Shown one piece after another: positions 36,121 through 48,649 of a DNA stretch of 64,000 nt. Made by a program: the position numbers and the translations under genes. The notes beneath the pieces were generated by a model. It was not told where the DNA came from. It worked only from the letters and a program-made list of their open reading frames with translations, and made no database searches. Source of the stretch: Holothuria scabra (lineage: Eukaryota; Echinodermata; Holothuroidea; Aspidochirotida; Holothuriidae); the NCBI GenBank assembly GCA_037179385.1, contig CM074185.1, forward strand, positions 10,251,922 to 10,315,921. Reading direction: 5' to 3'. Each line of letters begins with the position of its first letter. Within the stretch, counting starts at the first letter, position 1.

Positions 36121-39100
36121 AAACAAGTTCATTACGAAATTAACTGTGCAGCATAGACTTCTTTGCGGTTTCACAGTTCACTGCACTGCAATGGGAGCAC
36201 TGTAGAGAGTATTCAAATTCTGATTTTTTGAGGACTATTCCATTTTTCCAGTCAGGATTTTTATAGGGTTCTAGGGGATTCTGAATTACGTACGTGCAGG
36301 TTAAGAAACACACAATAATAACTTGATAAGAAAATGTTTATTTTGTTCAGTCTAGTCTAACATTATGCCTTACGTTCGACCAAGCGTACATAAGCATGCT
36401 CATACACTGTGACACAGCCGGTTTTATCCCCCATGTAATCGTTCCTTGGTTTATTCTAAAATGGCCTAGTCACTCGTTGAGCCACTGCAATCAAAAATTG
36501 GTCACAAATTCGTCTTGATTTATCATTCAAGAACTGCATTTTGAACACAAAAATGCAAGAATTCAGATCCATAATGTGCCCTGAAACAGTTGCTATACTT
36601 TCTAAAGATAATTAGAATTCAAAATAGCACAAAAGGGAAGAAATTCCAACAGGTTGTTCTGACTTTCTTTTGAAAGTAAATCGTGTGTGTTGAACGGAAG
36701 CCGGTGACGTCACATGACGTTTTCGAGGTATTCCAAACAAAGGACAACAAATCGAATCGACTTCTTTTTTTTTCAATTTTTTGGAGGGTTCCCGTCGGCC
36801 AAATGCATTAAAATTGGCACCCAATTTCATGAATATAATTTTTTCAGATCCCGTTCGAAACAGAATTATTGCAGAATTCAGAAACAAGTTACGGTAGCAG
36901 GGAGCCAACATGCCTTCAAAAGGGCCTTTTTACGACTAGCTTAATTGAAAATTTTTGAAATTCAGTTTTTATTCGAAATTCGCATAGTGTTCTTAAAGCA
37001 TTACAAGAAAATGATTACTACTGGTAGACAGAAGACAACTCAAACATTCAAATACCTATCAAACTAAAAATGATAGGTTGAACAGGATATTTTTGGTAAC
37101 CAATTATATACCAAAAATGGCACTTGCGCTGTACAGTTAAGCATAAGTCCGAAGAGCCAAGAGAGCTATGTTCCGATATATTCAGGCCAAATCTAGCAAA
37201 TGCGAGATAGTGTCCTGCAACCGTTCAACGCGATTTGAAGCCCTTGTAATTCTTAACCGAAATGTTACGAACTTTGCAGCATTTGTGGCTAATACATGAA
37301 GTCACATATCAAATTTAAACCAACAAGACGGGAAAAAAAACCGCGCCATATTACCTTCAGTCACCCTGTTGCATAGAGCAGGATAATAGGAACCCATTCT
37401 TTTGCTCTATGCAGTCGTTAAAAACAACTGAGAGGATCAGCACCATATATTTATTTGATACCGTGAAGAAGTTTTGCTGTAATCAGACCAAATAATGCAT
37501 TCACTTTGTGCTTTTGCCAAAGTTAAATTACATTAAGATACCATAACGACGTTTAGCCATAACCCACACCGGAAGTCCATTTTTTTAGCCTAACTTCTGC
37601 AGGACATCTAATGAGTGTCAAGCAAGATCGTCATTTAGGGCATGTTTGATTTTGTTATCATCAAGGAACCGTTAATGTAATTTCATGTTTGCGCCTTTAG
37701 ACGCCTTACTCACAAAGTGGTAAAAGTCTAGGGACTATGGAAACTTCAGGTTCATGCCACGGTGCTCACTGATAGGGAAATAACAACTTTTGTTGAGGTT
37801 TGGGTTTTCTTGTGTCAGTTTTTCTACAAGCTTTCTAACTTGGTGCCTATATGGGTGCACAAGAAACATTTGGATAACAACGGACAATCAAGTTAAATAA
37901 TGTGATAAGACTTGAGGAACTTTTTATCAGAAAACAGATCTATGTGACAAAATGGGCGATATTCAATAATTAATTAGTTAATTGTGATTTTGAAAGAGGA
38001 CTGATTTTAAGGGAATTAAAGAGATATTGACTAGTGATAGCTAACTCCAGGAGTTGTGCATGGCGCGCGGCAGGAGAAAAAATAAAAGTAATAGAAAGGA
38101 ATTGAAATAATTGGAAATTCAAACTTATTCAGCATCCTTTATCTGAGAGAGAAAGACCAAGAATCGACGGTAGCAAATGTTCAATTTAAGGTGTCTACTC
38201 AAAGGGTTTTGCTTATATTCCTTCTCCTAAACAATTTACTACTGACCTGGCAAGAATTTCCTCAGGAAGTTATCGTAAAAGTCTCCTTCTGCGGTGATAG
38301 AGGACACTTTTGCGACTTTGCATGAGATAATTAACCAGGATAAGAAGTTAAAGGATAGAATCAACTCTGAATGGCGAGGAATCCCAAGTTAGAGAGTTCA
38401 TTTACTGGAACCGGTACATTATACTAACAGAAGAAATTTATTACGTGAAAAAAGCATATAATGTGGTTGCTGCCGTCGGAATCTCCACTAAATTAAAAGG
38501 ATGTTAAATCACTCGCCAGCTAATCTTCCACTTTTCAAAAAGTGAAAATTGAACACAAAAGCATGTTCATTTCATTTTAATTGCGAAACAATAAGACGCT
38601 TCCAACCGATTCTCTTGGTCTTACTGATCTGAGCTAACAAGAGACTCAAGGCCATAAAAGTGAATACAATCTTCGAATCAATACCCTCATCAATAATTAA
38701 ACATGGAAAATTCCACATATTTAGAAAATATTCATCCTACATAAGAGCCTTATTGAGACAAAATCAAGTCAACATTCAGCATTCTAATTTGATCTAGGTG
38801 TATACATCTTTATGAACATGGATGTAAATATTACTTTGCCTCACTGAATTAAAGTTAAATATTCTGGAAGAAGGTGGTTTGCCTTTAAAACGAAATATTA
38901 ACCGTTAAACTGTAACTAGAGAGCAACCTTATTCCCCGAATACCTCGATGCTGATCCAAAATTTACATTTTACCCTCTGCTTACGAAACTGGTTTCCATT
39001 CCACATGTAAGGAACTTAACGGAAATTTTTATTTGGTTTTTATTCCCATGTGTTGCTGTTGTAAACTTTCGGGGCTTTCGCCGCAAAAAGCATTTTTTTC

Positions 39101-39862
39101 TCGTGAGCCAAACGCGTATTCAAACACTTCTGCAACAACCGTAACCATTCCCTGTGGCACAGTCTAATTGTTGTGAGGCTTTCAGTCTCAAGACGTTGCA
39201 ATCAGAAAAGAGACTCTCTGGTTAAGTACTATTCCTCTGTGGAAATCTTAAGGCGGCTTCAATGCAAACAAGATGTCTTTTGGCGAAGTTATTCTTTCAC
39301 TGACTAAGGTTATTTTGCCTAAATTTATATCAAGATATCTTTAACGAACCATTCATCTCCGATGGTAGGAACTGCACTCGGTAGCTGAAATTTCATCGGG
39401 GCAGACGTATTTTTACATCTTTAAACAACTACGCATGCGATTAATGGGATTGTGATGAGTTTTACGTCAGTGTTTCCATAATTGAACAGAATTTCCGGAT
39501 CTTGTATATTTCATGGTCATGCCCTGGATTTCTCATTAAAGTTTCTTGCCAAATATTTCGATGGTTTGAATGAGTGAAGAAGAGAAAATGAATAAATTAG
39601 TATAAAGGGTACATTTTTAACAGTGTAATGTAATAAATCTTTCCTTGATATTGTTGCACGAATTTTTCTTTGAAATGTATGAGTATTGTTAAAGTATTTC
39701 AGTGAAACACAGTGTTTCTTAAGTGTTTCTGTAGTTTAAACAGAATTTCCTAGATTTTAACTCCAAATTCGATGACATTTAATCATTATTTCCTGAGTTT
39801 GTAAGAAAAACTGATCCCCATATGATATTTTTATCAGTAATGTACAAGAGATATACATGTAC

Positions 39863-40039
39863 GTAAGAAGGTCAAAAAATGTTCACGATACATTTTCCAA
39901 ATCAAGTTGTCAGCTTCCACGAATACTGCACATGTAGGTCGGAAAGAGTGGATTTCCACCGGCACTGACTCTACGAATACATCAAAATTCTCCACTTGTT
40001 CAGCATGATGTTCATCCGCGGAAGTGCTAATGCCCAAAT
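39863..40039 (-). CDS. Possible extra exon between the HYR and transmembrane exons
   Basis: A - strand open segment starts right after a strong acceptor (agacttttctgtttcag) in phase 1, the phase that both neighbouring exons require. A phase 1 donor GTACAT lies at 39862. The 58 codons (LGISTSADEHHAEQ, then FDVFVESVPVEIHSF) match no domain I know. The segment could be a stalk-region exon, perhaps alternatively spliced. It could also be chance, because the neighbouring exons join in frame without it. Confidence 0.28.
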
Positions 40040-40539
40040 CTGAAACAGAAAAGTCTATAGCAACCGCATGTGGCCTGCTTGAGAGATACATTTCTTGTCC
40101 AATGCATTAAGTGAGTTGGCGGTTTGACATTTTTGCCTTGTAGTGGGCTTGGAAGGCTGTTGCTTTCATAACTGGATCGAGAATTTAATTCGAGCGAAGC
40201 TAATATTTTCCGCTTTTCCACTTCCCTTTATAAAATCTTTAGTGGCCTCTATCTGTGTGCACGTACAAATCGTCTGGTTGACAATAGAAACAAGTCTTAA
40301 AGACAATGGGGGTCGTAACGTTCGCCATTTGTTCGACAGTGCGATATTCTGAGAGTGCGTCCATTCATCCACCCGTCCATCAGTTCATCGTCATTGTATC
40401 CTTCTTCCTGCGATAGTCTATCTCAAGGGCGGATATAAGGAACTTTGTTTGGAGGTCAAACTTAAGTTGCGACCAAGATGTCTCACATAGTATCAGGAGA
40501 TGTCGTGCAAAAAATTTTGTTTGGAGGGGGCATAAGAAG

Positions 40540-40660
40540 TGGTGACTGACTGCCCGAAAGACTATCTATGCGGAGCGCCACCATCACTTTGCGCGGAGCG
40601 CACAGAAATTTTGAAAAATCGTCAACCTTAGATAGCCAGAAATTGCATTTGCCAGGCTAG
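40540..40660 (-). repeat. GGTGGCGCTC dispersed repeat, inverted copy
   Basis: Reverse complement shows GATTTTTCAAAATTTCTGTG, then CGCTCCGCGC, GATGGTGGCGCTCCGC and ATAGATAGTCTTTCGGGCAG. One of the few - strand members in the window. Confidence 0.6.
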
Positions 40661-41862
40661 TAAGAAGAATTTGATAATTTTGATAATTTAATAAAAAGAA
40701 AATGATCAGATTGCAAAATGATCAGAAAATTACCAGATAAAATGTACTGCCTCCTTTGCAGGACGATGTGACATCATTTTTCCGGTCGCATAGTAATGTC
40801 TTCGTTAAAACGAATAGACCAGAACTAACTTTTTTGTTTAATATGTTAAAGACGAACATATTCTAAGCACTCTGGTGAAGTTTACATTCATTTCCCATGT
40901 TCGGTTCTCGAGATATTTGCAATTGAAGTTGACAAATTTTCTACAAAAAGTAAACTTGATCCAAGCAGGTGCGATGTCATGTACTCATATTGATGGTCAA
41001 TGTTTCTTTTTATTTATTTTTTATCCTGCAGTTTGACCTTGAATTGATTAGGTATGTTATCTCGCCCCTTAAGCAAATTAAGTTTTTAAACTTCCATTGC
41101 TCGGGATGCACTTATCATAACAACATATCATACTTAAATTGTATAAATATATTGTTAAATTGCAGAGAAAAACAACTAAACATTGTCCATCAATGTGAAC
41201 ACATGACAACACTCCTACTTGTTGCAAGTTCACTCTTTGTAGAAAATATTTCAACTTCAATTCATGGGAAATGAGTAAAAATTTCACAAGTAAGCTATGC
41301 CAAGAATATGTTCCTCTTCAAAATATCAAACATAAATTTGGTTCTGGACTTTTTTTTGTTTCAAGGAGATGCACACCGGCTTGAAAATCATGACTTTTCA
41401 AATCATATTAATTCATAAGACCAGTGGTCATATGAGCGTCGAATAAACGTTTCTCCATGGGTCCAAAGACAACATAGTTTAACTAGGTTAAATTCAATTA
41501 TATAACAGATAGAAGAGGATCAATTCCAATAAGAATGTTTAACTAAATAACTACATAAAACTAGAAAAGTTCACATCTATTGCCAAAAAATAGTAGGGAT
41601 TAGTTTGAAACAGTTTGCACGTGTCTTACTTAAATTTGCAGTTGTCTGAAATTTCTCGATTAATTTTGAAAACTAGAATGTTGGTTTTGATTGCAAATGA
41701 TGCTGCCTATTTGGTCTTCTACCGCAGAAACTGAAGAAAGTGATTCCATTCATTTTCGAATGCAATTATATTTGTGACTTCAAATTATGATTTGCGTGGC
41801 GTTACCAGCCCCGCAAGCACATCATGATAGGAAGTTCCTTACCCATCTCAAGGTGGAAATCG

Positions 41863-42143
41863 TTAAAGGGCCAAACCTCTCACCCCAAACTACAGTTTTG
41901 GTACGGGGGTGAGGAAATTCTCAATTGGCTCAGCTCTTTGATTGGCAGCTAATTCAAACAATGATGAGTGCCAAAGCTTATATTACACAGCATGAATGTT
42001 ACTGAGAGTGTTTTGCTTATAAAAATTGAGTTTTTCTATACTCACCTTGAAGCAATGAACTGAGATTTTATCTGGATGAGGATGAATTTCAGACAATTGT
42101 GGGAGGGGCTTAAGTGAGAAGGTTAGGAGAATTGCTCTCTTGT
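41863..42143 (-). mobile_element. TTAA-flanked MITE family, inverted and truncated copy
   Basis: Begins TTAAAGGGCCAAACCTCTCA and continues in reverse complement of 11960-12254, with shared blocks CAATTGGCTCAGCTCTTTGA, CCAAAGCTTATATTACA and CAGACAATTGTGGGAGGGGC. The expected second terminus after GGAGAATTG is missing. It is replaced by the repeat shared with 285-420. Confidence 0.7.
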
Positions 42144-42290
42144 GCCTGCAGTGCACGGCGGTTAGTCTACGTGCGTAAGGGCCTGGCACACTATTACTCG
42201 TGATCCTGCAAAATTTTCGAAGTTTACCATTTTTGCAAATATTGCGAGATAGATTGAATTTCTGCCCAAGTAATTCCGTATTACTTCAGC
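42140..42290 (-). repeat. Dispersed repeat, inverted copy of 285-420
   Basis: The reverse complement contains GCAGAAATTCAATCTATCTC, then GCAGGATCACGAGTAATAG and CGCACGTAGACTAACCGCCG, matching 285-420 in order. It abuts the truncated TTAA-flanked element. Confidence 0.6.
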
Positions 42291-42547
42291 AATTATTTTT
42301 ACCACAGACAATTTTTTACTGATGGGGACTCCGCAGACTGTGGAGTATTGTACGGTATGTATCGTAGAAAGTGTGATAGGCCTACTGGCAGTGTCACAGT
42401 GCAGTGCAGTCGCAGCATTTGCGTTCGGAGTAACGTAATGACCTTTGACCTGTTAGACCTCGATGTAACTCTGAACTGGCTTATTGTTTTGTAATGAAAT
42501 TCAAATGAATATGTCATACCACAAAGTATTGTAGAAAACATGCTGAC

Positions 42548-42790
42548 CTTCAACTATAACAGAGAAATTGCACCAAGCCTTGTTTCCCGCCACATCTTTA
42601 GCAGCGATTGAGACAACTTCAGATCCAAGAGAAAACTCAGTCCCGGACACGTGACTTGATGATACAACGAAATCGTAATCATTATTTAAGAGGATCTGCT
42701 TCCAGAATACTAGGGTGGATGATTTTCCAGGAGGTGCCCACTCAGAAACAGTATCGGGACAATTTAAGAAAACCGGTGGAGTCACATCAT
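42548..42790 (-). CDS. Split receptor gene, 3' half: HYR (hyalin repeat) domain exon
   Basis: Single symmetric phase 1-1 exon of 243 nt, with acceptor tttattgacag and donor GTCAGC (42547). The translation starts DVTPPVFLNCPDTV and ends with SLGSEVVSIAAKDVAGNKAW and CNFSVIVE. The CP near the start, the Ala-x-D-x-AGN-x-x-C motif near the end, and the final V-x-V-E strand are diagnostic of the HYR domain. This Ig-like extracellular module is common in echinoderm surface and extracellular matrix proteins. Being a phase 1-1 module it can be shuffled as a unit. The gap to the previous exon is about 8.8 kb, and other phase 1-1 exons could be hidden in it. Confidence 0.85.
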
Positions 42791-43482
42791 CTGTCAATAA
42801 ACATAAACAATGGTGAGTAGCAAGCATTCTTTGCCTAATCTTTACACCTTGAAAAACAAATTTTAAAAGCATCATCATATACCCGCAGTTTCGAGGAATA
42901 TATTTAATTGAGCGCAGTGGCGTTCATAGGAATTGTGAGAGTGGGGGACCGGGAATTCCCCTAGTAACATAGGTACATGGGTCTACGGAAAGTGGTGCAC
43001 CCTAATGCCTGTACAATGTGAAGGTAAGATAGCGTTTTGATGTCAAGAACGTTTGTTTTTTCCTGTTGGTTACTAATTTATTCTGTTATTGGAAAGAAAA
43101 ATATCTAAGAAATTGTAATGAAGGTTTCGCAATGTTTGAATTTCGATTTGCCTGAGGGGTCAAGGGGGAGGAATGTAACCGTGAAAGACGGTAGCGTTAT
43201 GAAGTATTTAAGTTTGCTTTAAAACCTATAAGAACTTACATGTCAAACACCTGTAATGCCCATTCACTTTAGGGAGACAAAGACCGCTGCATAAAGTTGT
43301 AGGGCATGTGCCCGGTGTGATGACACCTAGTTAAATAGAGAGACATATAGTTGTATTATTATGCATCACTGAAGATTATTTTTTTTTATAAAAATGTTTC
43401 TTTCATTCAACGCAAAACTTGCGAAAATCAAACATCAGCATTATCAGATGCACGGCTCCAGAGCTTTTTCTATCACACATAC

Positions 43483-43530
43483 TGGGGGCATGCCCCCCCC
43501 CCCGTCCCATACACGCCCCCCCCCCCCGTA
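43483..43530 (+). repeat. Two poly-C runs
   Basis: Runs of 11-13 C separated by GTCCCATACACG, the second followed by GTATGG. Such runs are prone to length error in assembly. Confidence 0.85.
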
Positions 43531-44679
43531 TGGTCCCTTTTTTGTTGAAATTTTTGTTTTCACGTGTGAAAACAAATTTATCCATGCAGGGGAAAGTACA
43601 GACTACTTCACTCAGTGACTAGGATATGGTATCTAGGCCTACTTTCCTAAAACTAGGCCTAGGATCTCGCCGTACATCAGACTTTCCAAGTCACACGCAT
43701 ATGGCGTGTGACACACGCATATCAGCCCGTTCACAAGCTCACACGCAGAGCAGCCTAGGGTTCACAATTGTAGAGAGTGAGCTATCTGACGTTATCATAG
43801 TCAATGAACCTAGCACATTTATTAGGAAAGGACCGAAATCATTGTACGGATTATATGCAAAAGATATCAGGCTTTTTAGGAAGCCGGGGTTTGAATTTAA
43901 AAAGATTGGTTCCTATGACCAAGCTAGACCGGTTTCTGTTGTCTGGCTCATATTGCTATAATATGACAGCAACTTTATCAGTAGCGAACAGTCTTGCGCG
44001 GTTGTGGGTTTAATTCAATGCTTTATGGAGCCAAAGTTAAAGTATTACGGTCAAGTTAAGTTAGTTGACCCCTTTGGTGTATAAATTTAAATTTTAGACC
44101 TCGAACTTTTTATAAGCCTTCAAATGAAATTTATTTAATGTTTAGGCAGTGTTCCAACGATAGTCCTTTTATGAGCACGGGTGGGTAAAAGGACGTGCGT
44201 AAAAATTGTTTTTGATTAACGGTAACAAACCACAGTGTGCAAATTATAAGCACACGACAGGTAAGAGGCATTTTAAATTTTGGCCAATTCCTTTGAATGT
44301 TTCACCGGGTCTTAATTAGCGCTGGCCATTCGAGGGGTGACGCTTTGAGGTCTCTCTTGTGAACACCCAAGGGTTGTCATGAGAATGTAGCCTTTAAGAC
44401 TAGCACCGAATCCACACTCTGCTTATCTTGTCTGTATTCTTACGATAGAGAGTGCGAATAGTTTCAACCTTTTAGAAAGCGAGAAATTCGAAAAAATTTG
44501 GGGGTTGCAAAGGGGTGAACCCCCTCCCCCTCCGAGCTACCCCAGTGGGGATTTTCGCACTGTCTCAATTGTCTCAATGCATTACCATTTTTCATACATT
44601 GAGCTTTTATCAATAACTGAGAAATTTCAGACATTAAACCCCTATTTCATGGCTGGGTACATGTAGCTTAGAACACTCA

Positions 44680-44790
44680 AGAAGTGCCGTTTTCGGCCAT
44701 CTGGGGGGTTTGTGAAACCAAAAATTTTCTTGCACGCTCCGCGTCAACTGATGTCGGCGCTCTGCTTAGATAGTCACACACAAAAATTTC
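44680..44790 (+). repeat. GGTGGCGCTC dispersed repeat copy
   Basis: GAAGTGCCGTTTTCGGCCAT, then CTGGGGGGTTTGTGAAACC and CACGCTCCGCGTCAACTGAT, then GTCGGCGCTCTGCTTAGATA. Nearly full length. Confidence 0.6.
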
Positions 44791-44991
44791 CCAAAATTGG
44801 AAAATCTGGTACATGATCCTTTTCCCGGATGTTACTGTGAGAGTAACAATTTCTTCGGTGACTGTTGTCAAATACGCTTCTGTGCGTGTAACAAACCTAT
44901 CAATAACGTGGACCTGCGTCATGAATGTACACGGCCGTAATAATATTGTATTGCGTGTACTATAGGCCTAGCTACCATGCCGTCACAATGT

Positions 44992-45027
44992 TTTGTTTGT
45001 TTGTTTGTTTGTTTGTTTGTTTGTTTG
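44992..45027 (+). repeat. (TTTG)n microsatellite with poly-T
   Basis: About nine TTTG units followed by GG and a 15-base T run to 45045. Confidence 0.9.
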
Positions 45028-46454
45028 GGTTTTTTTTTTTTTTTTGCACTGGTCGGCCTCGCGAGTCTGTTCTTCACATAGGTACTGTACAGAAGGTGCA
45101 TGGTAAAGTTATATTACCAAATATTATTTCCCTTTTCTTTTCCTCTTTTTGAGGGATGGTATTTTCGCGGCGGGCTTTGGGGAGGGCTTCAGTGTGTTAA
45201 ATACAATTATTAAAATGAAAAAAAGGATATTTTGATAAATTTACTCATAAACTATGGCAGGTGCCATTTTTGGCAATCTGGCGAGCATTTTCGAAAATGA
45301 AACCTTCATAAAATACCTGGTGACTCATGGTGACTCCGTTAAGATGGTCCCTTTTTTAATGGCCCCCACTAAAAATTTTTTTAAAAAGGCCCTGCATAAC
45401 TCACATCGAATCAAGGAGTATCAGCTAGGTAGAAATTAATTCAAGTCGACATCATTTTAAGGGCCTACTGTCTCTTTCAGTCACAGTTTATGATCGTTCA
45501 CAGGCGTTTGCAGAGAGGGGGCCCAGCGGACCATGCCCCCATTGATAGGGGAGAAAGAGAAAGAGAGGGAGAAAAGGGAGGAGGGGCAAAGGAAAAGAAG
45601 AGGGAAGAGAGTGAAAAGAAGTTAAATGAAGAAAAAGAAGTAATGAAGATGGGAGCGAGAGGGATGTTACGGAAATGTAGCAATGACGCACATTAGAGAA
45701 GATTACTGCATACTGCCGCTCTATAGACAATTGGGAGTGGAGTGAGTAGGGGAGAGAAAAATTTCCGCCTTCGACCACCCTAGTCCCAACATATTGATGG
45801 ATGAACCAATATTATTCAGGGGTGAGGCGTGTGATGTAGCTAGCTTTCAACGTGAATGAGTGACGTCGTATTACCAACTGAAGCAATCCTTAATTGTACA
45901 CCTTCCAAAACCTATGAGTTTGGAGCGGTGAGAATTTTTTTGCTAGTAAAAACCTACTGTTTAAGTATCTGCTCAGATTGATGGCTGTACTGCCACCGTT
46001 CCAGCTCCAGTATTTGAAATAATTTTGAATTAATTTTAAACTTGGAATCTCAAGACAAAGGTGGTTCAGATGCATGTTGGAGTGCTTGGGAAGTGACAGT
46101 TTCCTGCCATCAAGAAGAAGTATTTGGTAGTTACTTCCTCCAGGTGATGGTGGAGATATGTGCCCAGTTCCCTCCTTCTTCCCCCATATGTTCTAAGTAT
46201 TTATTTCCTTCTCGAAAATTCATACGATTTGAAAAGTTCTTTTATTATGATAATTGATTTTCCTGCTGCATCTACAATAATTGCTCAAAAGTTGTCATCT
46301 TTGCTATACCGAAGTTTTCGAGTTGAAAATACAATATCTATATGAAAAAAATACATGTTTCTTTTACTAAATAGCGACAAGACTTATTTTGCAGAGCATG
46401 GAACTTCAAAATTGAAAATTTTTAGATACGACTTGAAAGGCCCAAGAAGTGCTA

Positions 46455-46680
46455 CGGACCGACTGTATGGTCAAGTGGTAAGAGCATCCGACTCTGGCAC
46501 AGTCGGGGGCCGGAGTTCGATTCCTGGTTGGGTTATACCAAAGAATTTAAAATGGATCCTACACGCCGTTGTGCGTGGTGTTCGGCGTAAGCATCAGAGT
46601 AGGGGGAAATGATCTAACTCGCAACTGGAAAAGAGGTCGTGAGCGCAGCTAGTTAAATCAGACTGTTAAAAACTAAGGCG
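46455..46680 (+). mobile_element. tRNA-derived SINE
   Basis: tRNA-like head with box A TGGTCAAGTGGTAAGAGC, anticodon arm CCGACT-CTGGCAC-AGTCGG (GGC in the loop), and box B GGAGTTCGATTCC. The body GGTTATACCAAAG, AAAATGGATCC and GCAACTGGAAAAGAGG matches the SINE at 25985 on the other strand. It has no clean acceptor stem, so it is not a working tRNA gene. It lies in an intron of the - strand gene, antisense to it. Confidence 0.7.
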
Positions 46681-46737
46681 CAAAGCCCAATTTAAACATC
46701 TGAATCCAGTGATCTGGAACGCACCCTCAATACAACT

Positions 46738-46790
46738 TTGGTGACCGCTACGAGCCAACTAATGGTGGCGCTCCGCTTAGATAGTGGGCC
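46738..46790 (+). repeat. GGTGGCGCTC dispersed repeat, right part only
   Basis: CTACGAGCCAACTAATGGTG, then GCGCTCCGCTTAGATAG. Left part not evident; directly followed by a LINE fragment. Confidence 0.5.
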
Positions 46791-46799
46791 TGCTGCATG

Positions 46800-47352
46800 C
46801 ACTGTCCTTTACCGGTATTCATTATTCTATTCTAGGAAAAGAATTTTTCGTATCTCCAAAACTTCTCTTTCCGAAACAAAGATTACTTATTTTCAGTTTA
46901 AGTTCCTACATAGAATTTTAGCAACGAATAAACTTTTCTATGAATAAGATTGATAATCCTTTTTTTCCATTTTGAAAACGTGACGAAGTGACAACTGAGA
47001 ATTTATTTTGGAGTTGTCCTATTACGTTTAACTTTTAACTAGATATTGAACTTTTGGGGGGTCAAGACAATTCGTCACTCCAAATTCGTATTTCTCTTTT
47101 GGCTACAAACTTTCGCTTCAACACCCGTACAGTTTCATTTTCCTTCACTATGCATTATCTGTTTAATTGTAAATTACTAGCTGTATTACCAGAAGTTGTG
47201 AAATTTTGTCACAAACTTGTATTCGTACTGAAAGTGGAACGTTGTATATGCTTAAAAACCACAGGCAATTATAAACGAAAGAAAATGTACGATGACGTCT
47301 TCTCATCACTATCCTTTTGTAATATTGACCGTGATGTTCGCTCCATTTGAAG
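46800..47352 (+). mobile_element. L1/Tx1-like LINE, decayed 3' ORF2 fragment
   Basis: Encodes SLSETKITYFQFKFLHRILA, then TNKLF, the same block as in the LINE copies at 60.25 kb (VIYFRFRFIHRILPTNRLL) and 63.88 kb (KIQYFEFRFLYRLLGTNHLL). Frameshifts follow; a later frame (47054-47350) continues to CNIDRDVRSI. It corresponds to the region after the reverse transcriptase in L1-type ORF2. Only this terminal part is present, as is usual for 5'-truncated LINE inserts. Confidence 0.7.
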
Positions 47353-48649
47353 TTCAAGTTAAGTTTTTATTCTCGCTTCTCGTGTACAAAACTCTGAAAT
47401 CCGTGTAATGTAGAGCTGTAGCATATTCAACATTTGTATGTTGTTTCACTTCGTTTAAAACTCCTCTACCCTCTTCCAGCTTCAATTCATTTCCATTAGT
47501 GGTGCTTTTATGGAAATTAGGGTCCATTTGATTTCATTGTGCGGTTTATGAGATATTTTGTTTTTTTATATACATATTATTTGTAAAATGTCTCTTTTTT
47601 ATATCTATGTGGTATGACTTGGTTAGTATGACTCGTTCAACACTCCACATTATTAATTTTGCATAAGCAGCAAATTGTTTCAGAAACACCTCAGCTTTGA
47701 AGAGGTACATCTTTAGAACCGTTTAATATATAGACATAGTTCCAACGTATCTTTACTTAGGAAAGGTCACTCCCTAACTGTCAAGTGAAATCAGGGCGTT
47801 TTTGCTGTCATGTCACACTACCTTGACGTAAGTACGCCTAGATGTTAAGGTACATGGATTACACGGTCTCAAGAACAAGCGTAGCCGGAGCAAGGCACTT
47901 CTGTACCATCTCACCCCTCACAGATTTTTCTAGAGCTTTTCAATGTTTTTAAATATGTAACACAAATTTTAATTTAATACGTAACACAATTTTTAATTTA
48001 AAGGTAGCTATTGTTGCAAATCTTATGTAAAGACAACCAAAAAAAAAAATCAATACGGAGGTTGAACACCCCTCCCCTTAAACCATAGGCCCATTAAGCA
48101 GGTAGAAGACTGCCTCCCAAGTTTTCACATGATCTTAATTTCGGGCAAAGGATTAAAAAAATCTGGCAGCCATTTAAGTCTTATACAACCTGGCATGCTT
48201 TTAAAGTTTCCATGAATACTTCCAAATTAAGATGAAACTTGGCCTCACATTTTGGGAGCCTACAACAATTATTCATACCTCAGTTTCACTTCAGATAATT
48301 AAACAATAACTGACCAATTATTCATACCTCAGTTTCACTTCAGAGTTTGGCCATGATTTTGTCCTTTAATGTGGAGTATCGTTTGGGTGGAAGCTGCGAA
48401 ACGTTGTGGGATGATTCGTGCCAGAGAGATGTTAAAACGGCCTGTTTTTATATCACACATGCAGTCAAGGGAGTACACAGGTGTATGAAGAGCCATACGT
48501 TTTGGCCGAAAATTGAAATGGTAAATTTTATCTCGTAATTTTGTGATCGTATAGCAGTCTGTTCCTTTCTTACAGAAGTGAAAATTTCATTGCAAACGAA
48601 AGTTCAAAGTAACGACTGCTTAGAGTTAAAACCTCCGTGGAGTTAGTTA

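Larger units (their letters stand above)
33999..42547 (-). other. Intron between HYR and transmembrane exons (may hide an exon at 39863-40039)
   Basis: An 8.5 kb interval containing the (AGTC)n array, the decayed RNase H retrotransposon fragment, an 11-bp perfect hairpin at 37371-37414 (TGCATAGAGCA / TGCTCTATGCA), a GGTGGCGCTC repeat (40540-40660) and the inverted TTAA-flanked element. Nothing recognised in 36130-39860 or 40670-41860. Confidence 0.55.

Noticed and set aside
43351..43622. Proline-rich frames around 43.5 kb
   Set aside because: Produced by poly-C runs; no conserved context.
44677..44922. 81-codon - strand frame within the HYR-upstream intron
   Set aside because: Weak acceptor, no recognisable domain, and overlaps a GGTGGCGCTC repeat copy.
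45490..45778. Lys/Glu-rich (+) and Ser/Leu-rich (-) frames
   Set aside because: Both are readings of a purine-rich low-complexity stretch.
46455..46530. tRNA gene (GGC in loop) on the + strand
   Set aside because: No paired acceptor stem, and the downstream sequence matches a SINE body shared with 25985-26240. Scored as SINE.
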